Of a stretch of 5,218 bases of DNA, positions 1-5,210 are shown in pieces. The stretch is from assembly GCA_002401185.1 (NCBI GenBank), contig NVSH01000056.1, forward strand, positions 5,872-11,089. Direction: 5' to 3'. The translations under genes and the position numbers were made by a program. A model generated the notes under the pieces. The model was not told the origin of the DNA, ran no database searches, and was given only the letters and a program-made list of their open reading frames with translations. Source of the stretch: Gammaproteobacteria bacterium (GTDB lineage: Bacteria; Pseudomonadota; Gammaproteobacteria; SZUA-229). Position 1 is the stretch's first letter; every line of letters begins with the position of its first letter.

Positions 1-2
1 GA

Positions 3-431
3 TCGGCATTGGGTATTAAGTTAACTTATGTTGACTGGGCGCTTAATAATATTGCGTCTGAGTGGTTGATTCTCGACCAACCAAAAATACGAATAAAAAA
101 TCATCTGTTACTACCTGACCTTGCGGGTTGGTATGGTGAACAACTACCAGCGCTAGAAGAACAGGCAGTAGTTGAACGTGTGCCTGACTGGATTGGAGAG
201 GTGCTAAGCTCTACTGCAGGGCCCGATGAACGTGTTATTAAAATGCCGTTGTATGCCAGATTAGGTGTAAAGAACTTTTGGGTGGTTAATCCAAATTTGC
301 ATACATTGGACGCTTATCAACTGGACCAGAAAAATTGGCGTTTGCTGGCAAGTTATAAAGAAGATGATAAAGTGTGCGAAGTGCCTTTTGATTCTATTAG
401 TTTTCCACTTAATAATCTGTGGAGTAATTAA
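3..431 (+). CDS. Uma2 family (PD-(D/E)XK nuclease-fold) protein, 5' end cut by window edge
   Basis: The frame is open to the left edge, so the gene begins outside the window; the TTG at base 9 is only an internal codon. Counting residues from that TTG, the visible part shows the Uma2 core: LPDLAGW (35-41), PDWIGEVLSS (59-68), K78 followed by PLYARLGV, then FWVVNP (90-95). It ends with the PFDSISFPLNNLW tail seen in a proteobacterial Uma2 subgroup of roughly 180-190 residues, so about 40-45 N-terminal residues are probably missing. D37, E64 and K78 fit the nuclease-fold acidic and lysine positions. Two positions look diverged: the segment usually resembling DEPELHL reads DQPKIRI, and the usual VDP reads VNP. 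Uma2 proteins are described as restriction-endonuclease-like, but the cellular role of most is unknown. No methyltransferase or other partner is visible. The family call is firm; whether it is an active nuclease is open. Confidence 0.85.
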   Translation, partial: SALGIKLTYVDWALNNIASEWLILDQPKIRIKNHLLLPDLAGWYGEQLPALEEQAVVERVPDWIGEVLSSTAGPDERVIKMPLYARLGVKNFWVVNPNLHTLDAYQLDQKNWRLLASYKEDDKVCEVPFDSISFPLNNLWSN

Positions 432-561
432 CTACATTTAATGGTACCGAGCATACAGTTGACTGTTGATGCGAGTAATACCCTTACATAATAAATAACA
501 ATTAAAATTGAGATTAGTAATATTTCTGGTCTTTACAACTATTCGAGGATGATTTTTTCCG

Positions 562-1356
562 ATGCCTGTTAATCTAAATTACAACGATTTTGCACCCATG
601 CGCCCATATGGTTTACCTATAATTATTGTCCATGGTTTATTTGGTTCATCTTCTAACTGGAGCTCTATCGCTAAAGAACTCTCGGATGCTCATACGTACC
701 GGGTGATTAATATAGACCTCAGAAATCATGGTGGGTCGCCGCATGCAGACAGTATGTCTTATGCAGAGATGGCCGAAGACATCAAGCAATTGATGGACAC
801 ACTTTCAATCAGCAGGGCTTCATTCATGGGGCATAGTATGGGCGGTAAAGTCATGATGACTTTTGCACGTATGTTCCCGGAATATGTCAAACATTTAATC
901 GTGGTCGACATAGCGCCTGTTAGTTATGCGATGAGTCACGCGCCACAAATGGATGCTATGTTGAAACTTGATCTTGGTAATGTCACCAATCGACAAGATG
1001 CAGATGAAGCATTAGCAAGTGATATTCCCGAAGAAGACGTTCGGCAATTTTTGTTACAAAATTTAAAGTCACAAGACGGGAAGTATCAATGGCGTCTTAA
1101 TCTCACCGTTATTCAAGATTCACTAGATGACATCGGCAGTTTTCCGGATGATTTTGACACGTCTGAAATCAGTTACCCCGTACTATTTATTGCTGGTGAA
1201 AAATCAGAGTATTTTCAGAAAAAACATGTAGCCGCCGTAGCCGCCTGCTACCCTTCGGCTCAAGTTGTCGTTATGCCTAATGCGGGCCATTGGTTGCATG
1301 TCGAAAAAGCTGATCAGTTTACTGCGCTTATCGCCGATTACGTATCTCGTGCATAA
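562..1356 (+). CDS. ybfF: YbfF-like alpha/beta hydrolase (esterase)
   Basis: A complete 264-residue cytoplasmic alpha/beta hydrolase with no signal peptide. E. coli YbfF, an esterase shown to act on acyl-CoA and short acyl esters in vitro, is about 254 residues. Visible motifs in order: oxyanion-loop HGLFG (24-28), DLRNHGGSPH (52-61), nucleophile elbow GHSMGG with Ser92 (90-95), VVDIAPVSY (114-122), and the catalytic-His region AGHWLHVEKADQF with His243. The usual late acid after strand 7 is absent (IAGEKSEYF at 210-218 has no Asp), so Asp116 in VVDIAP is the likely triad acid, which fits the YbfF subgroup. The ATG at 562 is preceded by GAGGA at 545-549, a long 12-nt spacing. The next in-frame Met13 has no better ribosome site and lies just before the first beta strand, so 562 is preferred. 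It stands alone, 130 bp after the Uma2 gene, and converges on murU with a 37-bp gap. The physiological substrate is unknown. Confidence 0.9.
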   Translation: MPVNLNYNDFAPMRPYGLPIIIVHGLFGSSSNWSSIAKELSDAHTYRVINIDLRNHGGSPHADSMSYAEMAEDIKQLMDTLSISRASFMGHSMGGKVMMTFARMFPEYVKHLIVVDIAPVSYAMSHAPQMDAMLKLDLGNVTNRQDADEALASDIPEEDVRQFLLQNLKSQDGKYQWRLNLTVIQDSLDDIGSFPDDFDTSEISYPVLFIAGEKSEYFQKKHVAAVAACYPSAQVVVMPNAGHWLHVEKADQFTALIADYVSRA

Positions 1357-1393
1357 CCAGAAGCGCTTTAAAAAGGTAGTTAATAAACGCTGA

Positions 1394-2053
1394 TCAAGAT
1401 AGTTCTTTTTTTAAAACCTGCAGTCGTTCGAGTGTGCCAACATCGGTCCATCGACCATGATGAAGTTGTCCGCTGACGAGATTGTTATCGTTTTTCTCTC
1501 TGATCACAGACCCCAGAGCTACTCGCCCAGAAGCCTGGTTCTTGAAAAAATCAGTTTGATAGATGCCAATGCCACTGTAGGTGTACATGATGTCACCCGT
1601 GTTGCGAACTAGTCCGGTTTGTAATGCAAAATCACCTGTTGCGTTATGCTGCGGGTTTTTAACCAGGATGAGATGAGCGAGTACGTTTACGTTTATTGTT
1701 GGTAAGTTTGAAAATTCAAAATCACACCAGATGTCGCCATTGATGACAAGAAATGGTTCATCGCCTAACAGCGGTAGGGCATGGATGATGCCGCCGGCAG
1801 TTTCCAGCGCCTCACCTTCATCGGAATAGGTGATGGTCACGCCATAGTTCGAGCCATCGCCAAGCTCAGTATGGATTTTTTCAGCTAACCATGCTGTGTT
1901 GATGATAATTTCTTTAAAACCAGCACTTGCCAGATTCGTAAGATGGTATTCGATCAGCGATTTGCCGGCAACCTTGATTAAAGGTTTAGGTGTTGCGTCG
2001 GTGAGTGGTCGTAGGCGGTCACCGCGGCCAGCGGCAAGTATCATGGCCTTCAT
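1394..2053 (-). CDS. murU: N-acetylmuramate alpha-1-phosphate uridylyltransferase MurU
   Basis: A 219-residue sugar-1-phosphate nucleotidyltransferase, close to the roughly 223 residues of Pseudomonas MurU. It transfers UMP from UTP to MurNAc-1-phosphate, giving UDP-MurNAc in the cytoplasm for peptidoglycan synthesis. The N-terminus carries the nucleotide-binding signature LAAGRGDRLRPLTDATPKPL (6-25). Further motifs are ETAGG (84-88), NGDIW (105-109) with Asp107 as probable Mg ligand, and WTDVGT (202-207) with Asp204 as probable second acidic ligand. The compact length, with no left-handed beta-helix, separates it from GlmU and from longer glucose-1-phosphate transferases. The ATG at 2053 shares ATGA with the amgK stop, and no clear Shine-Dalgarno precedes it, so translation is probably coupled to amgK. 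The adjacent kinase turns a generic nucleotidyltransferase call into MurU with good confidence. No convincing terminator follows in the 37-bp convergent gap. Confidence 0.93.
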   Translation of the reverse strand: MKAMILAAGRGDRLRPLTDATPKPLIKVAGKSLIEYHLTNLASAGFKEIIINTAWLAEKIHTELGDGSNYGVTITYSDEGEALETAGGIIHALPLLGDEPFLVINGDIWCDFEFSNLPTINVNVLAHLILVKNPQHNATGDFALQTGLVRNTGDIMYTYSGIGIYQTDFFKNQASGRVALGSVIREKNDNNLVSGQLHHGRWTDVGTLERLQVLKKELS

Positions 2054-3042
2054 GTTGGCGCAGCATGGTTTTTTATGACGTCAGTTTCTTCGAGTATCTG
2101 TTTTAAGGGTTGTAGTTCGCCATATTGTTCACAGGTATCGAGCACATACTTTAGCGTTAATGGTAGATCGTTTAAGTATTGCGATTTGCCGTCACGATAA
2201 TTGAGTCGCGCGAAGATGCCTAATATTTTCAAGTGGCGCTGCACACCCATCAAATCAAACCAACGGGTTAGTGTTTCTTTATTGATATGCTGTGTTGTCG
2301 ATAGTTGCTTCAGATAATAACTTAACCATTGTTCGATATTTTCTTTGGGCCACTCGATATAACAGTCTTTAAAGAGTGAGACCAGATCGTATGTGATAGG
2401 GCCAATAACAGCATCTTGATAATCGATGACGCCGGGGTTGTTGTCGTTGCTAATCATCAGGTTGCGTGAATGATAATCACGGTGGACGAATACCTGTGGT
2501 TGTTCTTCAGCGCTGTTTATTAATAATCGACAAACACATGCTAACGATGATTTTTGTGTTTCGTTTAATCTCACGCCGAGATGTTTGTTTAAGTACCAGG
2601 TTTCAAACAGGTTGAGTTCAGTTTGTAGACGGTCCTCATTATATGCTGGTAGCGTAGAGTCTATGCGTTGCATTTTTATTAGAGCATCGATTGCATCGCT
2701 ATAAAGAGCATCAGCGCTGTCATGATTTAGTCGTTCCAGATAAGGTGTGTTGCCTAAGTCGTCAAGCAGTAAAAAACCCTGTGCTAAATCCATGGCGATA
2801 ATGTCAGGTGCGTTAACATCGACATGCCTGATCAGCTTAGTTATCTCGACAAAAGGCTGGCAGTCTTCTTTCTCTGGCGGCGCGTCCATCACGATATAAG
2901 TTTTATTATTTTTGTTATTACGAACACGAAAATATTGCCTGAAGCTGGCATCTGCTGAGGCAGGTTGCAGGTCGGTATAGGTGTTCTCAGCCAGACTTTC
3001 CAGCCACCGGAGAAGTTGAGATTGACGTTTCACTCTAGGCAC
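2050..3042 (-). CDS. amgK: N-acetylmuramate/N-acetylglucosamine kinase AmgK
   Basis: A 330-residue aminoglycoside-phosphotransferase-fold sugar kinase. AmgK phosphorylates MurNAc and GlcNAc at the anomeric carbon using ATP, feeding MurU in the cytoplasmic recycling bypass to UDP-MurNAc. Visible motifs: SADASFRQYFRV (29-40, nucleotide loop), IVMDAPPEKED (50-60), LLLDDLG (91-97), catalytic loop HRDYHSRN (187-194) with Asp189 and Asn194, metal-binding IDYQDA with Asp207, and GPITYDLVSLFKDCY (214-228). The start is ambiguous. Both GTG at 3042 and GTG at 3033-3031 are in frame, and no ATG lies upstream before an in-frame stop. The second GTG has AGGTG six bases upstream, which is better spaced, so the real protein may begin at residue 4 (VKRQSQ) with 327 residues. 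The gene is first in the operon, overlaps murU by 4 bp, and diverges from the oxidoreductase gene. In Pseudomonas this pair sits beside lptD/surA; that linkage is absent here. Confidence 0.93.
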   Translation of the reverse strand: MPRVKRQSQLLRWLESLAENTYTDLQPASADASFRQYFRVRNNKNNKTYIVMDAPPEKEDCQPFVEITKLIRHVDVNAPDIIAMDLAQGFLLLDDLGNTPYLERLNHDSADALYSDAIDALIKMQRIDSTLPAYNEDRLQTELNLFETWYLNKHLGVRLNETQKSSLACVCRLLINSAEEQPQVFVHRDYHSRNLMISNDNNPGVIDYQDAVIGPITYDLVSLFKDCYIEWPKENIEQWLSYYLKQLSTTQHINKETLTRWFDLMGVQRHLKILGIFARLNYRDGKSQYLNDLPLTLKYVLDTCEQYGELQPLKQILEETDVIKNHAAPT

Positions 3043-3052
3043 CTGTTCTTGT

Positions 3053-3061
3053 TGTTATAAT
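3053..3061 (+). promoter_or_regulatory. extended -10 promoter for the oxidoreductase gene
   Basis: Bases 3053-3061 read TGTTATAAT, a perfect TGnTATAAT extended -10. No good -35 hexamer lies 16-18 bp upstream, which is common for extended -10 promoters. The predicted start near 3067-3069 leaves a leader of about 35 nt, with GAGGA at 3091-3095 seven bases from the ATG at 3103. The box sits in the divergent spacer, so a protein bound here could affect amgK as well. Confidence 0.55.
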
Positions 3062-3078
3062 ATGTACACTAAATATGT

Positions 3079-3084
3079 ATTGTA
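3079..3084 (-). promoter_or_regulatory. weak -10 candidate for amgK-murU
   Basis: On the minus strand these bases read TACAAT, five of six matching the -10 consensus. They would place a start near base 3072, about 30 nt before the GTG at 3042. No recognisable -35 element or extended TG motif precedes it. A second -10-like hexamer, TATTAT, lies at 3062-3057. The operon must be transcribed from this 60-bp spacer or from further upstream, but neither box is strong. Confidence 0.2.
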
Positions 3085-3102
3085 GCCTATGAGGAATAGA
3101 GA

Positions 3103-3867
3103 ATGAATAAATCAGTTGTTGTTGTGGGTCTTGGTGAGATGGGCAGCGTTTTTGCGCGCGGATTTTTACGTACGGGTTTTACCGTACACCCTGTCACGCG
3201 AGATATGCAAATGCAGCAAGTAGCTGACGCTATCGAAATGCCGGAGTTAGTGTTATTAGCCGTTGGCGAAACTGATTTACATGCGCAATTGGCTCAGGTT
3301 CCTGAGACATGGAAAGATCATTTGGTGTTGTTACAAAATGAGATATTACCTGGTGACTGGCAACGTTATAATGTTGAGCCGACGGTTATATCTGTCTGGT
3401 TTGAAAAAAAGAAAGGCCAGGATTCAAAAGTTATTATTCCTTCACCGGTTTATGGGAAACACGCGCAGACAGTTGTCGATGCTCTGGCCTCTATTGATAT
3501 CACTACCCATTTGCTTACTGATGCTACTACTTTAGCGCACGAACTGGTATTGAAAAATGTATATATTCTCACCACGAATATCGCTGGACTGGCAGTGGCA
3601 GGTAATGTCGGACAGTTGTGGGATAAGCATAATCAACTGGCGATAGATGTGGCTAATGAAGTAATTAAGTTGCAGGAAGTTTTATCTGGTCAATCACTTG
3701 ATAGTCAAACATTAATTGACGGGATGGTAAATGCGTTTAATGGTGATCGTGAGCATATGTGTATGGGGCGAAGCGCACCTGTTCGATTAAAGCGGGCATT
3801 GGCGATAGCTCAAATAAACGATATTAAACTGGATACGTTGGAAAAGATTAGCAGGTCTCAGGTGTAA
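3103..3867 (+). CDS. uncharacterised NAD(P)-binding protein, ketopantoate-reductase/6PGDH-like
   Basis: A complete 254-residue cytoplasmic protein with an N-terminal Rossmann fold: strand SVVVVGLGEMG (4-14) carries the GxGxxG dinucleotide signature at Gly9, Gly11 and Gly14. The segment VLLAVGETDLH (50-60) resembles the cofactor-loop region of the 6-phosphogluconate dehydrogenase-like superfamily. The C-terminal half is mostly helical. It has ELVLKNVYILTTNIAGL (147-163), where Lys151 and Asn152/Asn159 recall the KxxxN catalytic region of ketopantoate reductase (PanE/ApbA), and a distinctive DREHMCMGRSAPVRLKRAL (215-233) near the end. It is shorter than PanE (about 300 residues) and lacks its usual C-terminal signature, so I do not call it panE. 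The ATG at 3103 has GAGGA at good spacing and the extended -10 box upstream. It is monocistronic, with a 199-bp gap to yaiI. Substrate and reaction are unknown. Confidence 0.8.
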   Translation: MNKSVVVVGLGEMGSVFARGFLRTGFTVHPVTRDMQMQQVADAIEMPELVLLAVGETDLHAQLAQVPETWKDHLVLLQNEILPGDWQRYNVEPTVISVWFEKKKGQDSKVIIPSPVYGKHAQTVVDALASIDITTHLLTDATTLAHELVLKNVYILTTNIAGLAVAGNVGQLWDKHNQLAIDVANEVIKLQEVLSGQSLDSQTLIDGMVNAFNGDREHMCMGRSAPVRLKRALAIAQINDIKLDTLEKISRSQV

Positions 3868-3986
3868 TATTTATTTTAAGGTAAAGCCGAAAGTTCATGG
3901 CATCAGGGCTTAATTAAATAATATGTACCTGCATCCGTTATTACATCAGTAAGAAAGACACGTGCACCGATACGATAAAATATACA

Positions 3987-4001
3987 CATGATTAAATCAT
4001 G
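3987..4001. promoter_or_regulatory. 15-bp palindrome, possible operator upstream of yaiI
   Basis: The sequence is a perfect inverted repeat, CATGATT-A-AATCATG, with 7-bp arms around one base. Its centre at 3994 is about 44 bp upstream of the start predicted from the TATAAT at 4026-4031, close to the position of class II activators. A TAAAAT at 3976-3981 lies just before it, so a repressor role over a second start is also possible. Length and symmetry are seen directly; the binding protein is unknown. Confidence 0.4.
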
Positions 4002-4025
4002 AACGAGGTAAATAAACAAAACTTG

Positions 4026-4031
4026 TATAAT
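4026..4031 (+). promoter_or_regulatory. -10 box for yaiI
   Basis: A perfect TATAAT whose predicted start, near 4038, lies about 29 nt before the yaiI ATG. None of the hexamers 15-19 bp upstream (4001-4010) resembles TTGACA, and the TG before the box is one base out of register for an extended -10. If it is used, it probably needs an activator, and the palindrome at 3987-4001 is suitably placed. Confidence 0.4.
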
Positions 4032-4066
4032 TGTAATAACAATAAATAGAGAGCTGAGAAAACCGT

Positions 4067-4525
4067 ATGCGAATATGGATCGATGCTGATGCTTGTCCGG
4101 TAGTGATAAAAGAGATTTTATACCGAGCAGCTGACCGCACTAAAATACAATTAACGTTGGTTGCGAATCAATCGATGACTATTCCAAAATCACGTTTTAT
4201 TAATTCTATTCAGGTACCTCAGGGATTTGATGTTGCCGATAATGAAATTGTTAAACAGCTTGTTGCGGGTGACCTTGTAATTACCAGTGATATACCACTC
4301 GCTGCCGATGTTATCGAAAAAGGTGGCCTCGCTTTAAGCCCACGTGGCGAGCTATATACTGCGAATAATATTAAGGCCAGATTAACCATGCGAGACTTCA
4401 TGGAGTCGTTACGTTCTAGTGGTGTCGATACGGGAGGGCCTTCAGCGATGAGTCAGGCTGATCGAAAATCGTTTGCTAATCACCTGGATAAGTTTTTGAC
4501 TCAATTCGCAAAAAAGACAAAGTAA
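4067..4525 (+). CDS. yaiI: YaiI/YqxD family protein (UPF0178), PIN/NYN-like
   Basis: A complete 152-residue protein, exactly the length of E. coli YaiI and closely similar to it along its whole length. Family hallmarks are all present: [14 protein letters not shown] (4-17), LVANQS (31-36), [12 protein letters not shown] (53-64), [13 protein letters not shown] (68-80), SPRGELYT (91-98), [11 protein letters not shown] (106-116) and [12 protein letters not shown] (122-133). Conserved acids Asp6, Asp8, Asp55, Asp58, Asp69 and Asp75 cluster as in PIN/NYN-type nuclease folds, which bind metal. Nuclease activity has not, to my knowledge, been firmly shown for this family, so the role is an inference. 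The ATG at 4067 gives the family-standard N-terminus, although the ribosome site is poor (GAG at 4056-4058, eight bases away). It appears to be a single-gene unit. Confidence 0.93.
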   Translation: MRIWIDADACPVVIKEILYRAADRTKIQLTLVANQSMTIPKSRFINSIQVPQGFDVADNEIVKQLVAGDLVITSDIPLAADVIEKGGLALSPRGELYTANNIKARLTMRDFMESLRSSGVDTGGPSAMSQADRKSFANHLDKFLTQFAKKTK

Positions 4526-4751
4526 ACAGAGGTTCCATGATTTTTTTAATTCGAATAAAATAAAAAATGGTATTAATTTAGGATGCAAACGAGCTTTAAG
4601 GTAGAAAGGTTTTTCTGGTTTATATGACCCTTATCAAATTAACCATAGATATTATAATGATTAAGTGCGAAAACAATTATCTGGCACGCGAATTGCTGTA
4701 GGAATTTCTTGCTTTATCGTGATATGTGCTTGAATTAAAAGGAACGATTCG
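4526..4751. other. AT-rich intergenic stretch without a credible gene
   Basis: Between yaiI and the csp promoter I see no open frame with a plausible start, length or codon pattern. The first 45 bases hold a weak AU-only foldback: CCAT at 4535-4538 with a T-run against an A-run and ATGG at 4567-4570, separated by a two-base bulge. It might end yaiI transcription but is not a convincing terminator. A possible promoter lies at 4631-4658. The rest is unexplained. Confidence 0.6.
4631..4658 (+). promoter_or_regulatory. possible upstream promoter (csp or a small RNA)
   Basis: TTATCA at 4631-4636 (four of six to the -35 consensus) is followed after 16 bp by a perfect TATAAT at 4653-4658. Predicted transcription would begin near 4665. 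No gene starts soon after it, so it would make either a longer csp leader or a small RNA of about 100 nt if something stops it before the next promoter. AT-rich DNA throws up such boxes by chance. Confidence 0.3.
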
Positions 4752-4779
4752 TTGACTATAGAGAAAAATTGTATATAAT
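4752..4779 (+). promoter_or_regulatory. main promoter of the csp gene
   Basis: TTGACT at 4752-4757 (five of six) and a perfect TATAAT at 4774-4779 are separated by 16 bp, the best sigma-70-type promoter in the window. An AT-rich tract precedes the -35. A start at about A4786 leaves roughly 164 nt before the csp ATG, close to the 159-nt leader of E. coli cspA. A small inverted repeat, AACGA-T-TCGTT (4743-4753), touches the -35 and could be an operator or chance. Confidence 0.7.
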
Positions 4780-4897
4780 TCACCTAGCTTGAAAGTACGA
4801 CTTATATTTATGTATTACCTTTCCGATGTTTTTCTTTAGTTTTATCTATAGTGCACCGTCCGGATTTATACAAGTAATAGCAAACTTCCAGCCAAAC

Positions 4898-4915
4898 AGT
4901 CTCAAACTTGAGACT
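4898..4915 (+). repeat. perfect inverted repeat in the csp leader
   Basis: AGTCTCAA-AC-TTGAGACT has 8-bp arms around two bases. In RNA it can form a 7-bp stem with an AACU tetraloop, ending 21 nt before the AGGAAA ribosome site. In DNA it is a symmetrical operator-like site about 120 bp downstream of the predicted start, so an RNA role in translation or stability is more likely than classic repression. Confidence 0.6.
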
Positions 4916-4936
4916 ACAATTACTCATTATTAGTTT

Positions 4937-4942
4937 AGGAAA
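4937..4942 (+). promoter_or_regulatory. ribosome binding site that fixes the csp start
   Basis: AGGAAA lies seven bases before the ATG at 4950. The frame is open further left to a TTG at 4908, but that codon sits inside the inverted repeat, has no ribosome site, and would add 14 residues foreign to the family. The ATG at 4950 is therefore the start. Confidence 0.85.
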
Positions 4943-4949
4943 TAACACT

Positions 4950-5156
4950 ATGTCAACAACTACAGGAACCGTTAAATGGTTCAACGAATCTAAAGGTTTT
5001 GGTTTTATCGAGCAAGAATCTGGCCCAGACGTTTTCGCACATTTCAGTGCAATCTCTGGTTCAGGCTTTAAAACTTTGACTGAAGGTCAAAAAGTTGAGT
5101 TCACTATCACTCAGGGTCAGAAAGGTCCTCAGGCAGAGAACATAGTTGCTGTTTAA
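4950..5156 (+). CDS. cspA: CspA-family cold-shock protein (nucleic-acid chaperone)
   Basis: A 68-residue single cold-shock domain, the usual size for the family. It binds single-stranded RNA and DNA and melts secondary structure, typically aiding translation and transcription in the cold. The N-terminus [20 protein letters not shown] holds aromatic binding residues Trp10, Phe11, Phe17 and Phe19, with RNP1 as KGFGFI (15-20). RNP2 is VFAHF (28-32, Phe29, His31, Phe32). The C-terminal half, [24 protein letters not shown], is standard. The protein is complete and standalone, with its own strong promoter and long leader, which points to a cold-inducible rather than constitutive member. Which paralogue it is (CspA, CspE or another) cannot be told from the protein alone; the symbol is used in the generic sense. 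Confidence 0.95.
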   Translation: MSTTTGTVKWFNESKGFGFIEQESGPDVFAHFSAISGSGFKTLTEGQKVEFTITQGQKGPQAENIVAV

Positions 5157-5173
5157 TTATTTAAAAATAATTA
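5154..5173 (+). repeat. AT-only inverted repeat overlapping the csp stop codon
   Basis: TAATTATTT at 5154-5162 and AAATAATTA at 5165-5173 are perfect 9-bp complements around AA, and the first arm begins with the stop codon TAA. As RNA it would be a weak all-AU stem. It sits six bases before a stronger hairpin, so the two may act together at the mRNA 3' end. Confidence 0.5.
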
Positions 5174-5179
5174 CAGTAC

Positions 5180-5210
5180 ATAAGCTTACATTCCCGCAAT
5201 GTAAGCTTAT
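5180..5210 (+). terminator. 13-bp perfect stem-loop after csp, probable 3' end structure
   Basis: ATAAGCTTACATT (5180-5192) and AATGTAAGCTTAT (5198-5210) are perfect 13-bp complements around the loop CCCGC. Position, 24 bp after the csp stop, suits a terminator, but the stem has only three G-C pairs and is followed by AAAAAAGC rather than a run of T. Read on the other strand it also lacks an adjoining T-run. Each arm contains the self-complementary TAAGCTTA, so other pairings are possible. It may be a terminator of unusual form or a 3' stabilising structure. Confidence 0.45.

Larger units (their letters stand above)
4786..4949 (+). promoter_or_regulatory. long cspA-type 5' leader
   Basis: The predicted leader is about 164 nt with no open frame of note, the arrangement by which cspA-type mRNAs respond to cold through RNA refolding and stability. 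Near its 5' end, TGAAAGTACGA (4790-4800) resembles the E. coli cold box TGACGTACAGA if one base shift is allowed, sharing the GTAC core; this match is loose. The middle is U-rich (about 4820-4850). Close to the gene it carries an inverted repeat (4898-4915), and it ends in a segment much like that before E. coli cspA: TTATTAG, then AGGAAA, then CACTATG. Length and placement are seen; thermal control is inferred. Confidence 0.55.

Noticed and set aside
459..492. Promoter for ybfF from TTGACT (459-464) or TTGATG (466-471) with CATAAT (487-492)
   Set aside because: The spacers are 22 and 15 bp, both outside the good range. A small palindrome ACAGT-TG-ACTGT (455-466) is also present, but its arms are only 5 bp.
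549..572. Seven-codon ATG frame overlapping the ybfF start
   Set aside because: The GAGG before it is too close to the ATG to work as its ribosome site; more likely chance than a leader peptide.
1362..1391. Bidirectional terminator between convergent ybfF and murU
   Set aside because: AGCGCTTT can pair with AAACGCT only with a bulge and across a 15-base loop, and no T-run follows on either strand.
1896..2078. Open frame of 60 codons on the + strand opposite murU
   Set aside because: It lies antisense within well-supported murU and amgK coding sequence, has no ribosome site, and its product resembles no known family.
3089..3106. Five-codon ATG frame ending in an ATGA overlap with the oxidoreductase start
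   Set aside because: It contains the ribosome site of the real gene and has none of its own.
3263..3535. Open frame of 90 codons on the + strand inside the oxidoreductase gene
   Set aside because: It is fully contained in another frame of a gene with clear motifs; its Leu/Arg-rich product looks like a shadow translation.
3884..3911. Terminator after the oxidoreductase gene
   Set aside because: AAGCC and GGCTT give only a 5-bp stem with an 18-base loop, and the following TAATTAAATAA is not a T-run.
3999..4049. 16-codon open frame beginning inside the palindrome upstream of yaiI
   Set aside because: No ribosome site, a low-complexity Asn/Lys-rich product, and it overlaps the probable promoter.
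4219..4401. Open frame of 60 codons on the - strand opposite yaiI
   Set aside because: Antisense to strongly conserved yaiI motifs, with no start context; a shadow.
4908..4949. TTG-initiated N-terminal extension of the cold-shock protein
   Set aside because: The TTG is inside the inverted repeat, has no ribosome site, and adds residues not found in the family; the ATG at 4950 has AGGAAA.
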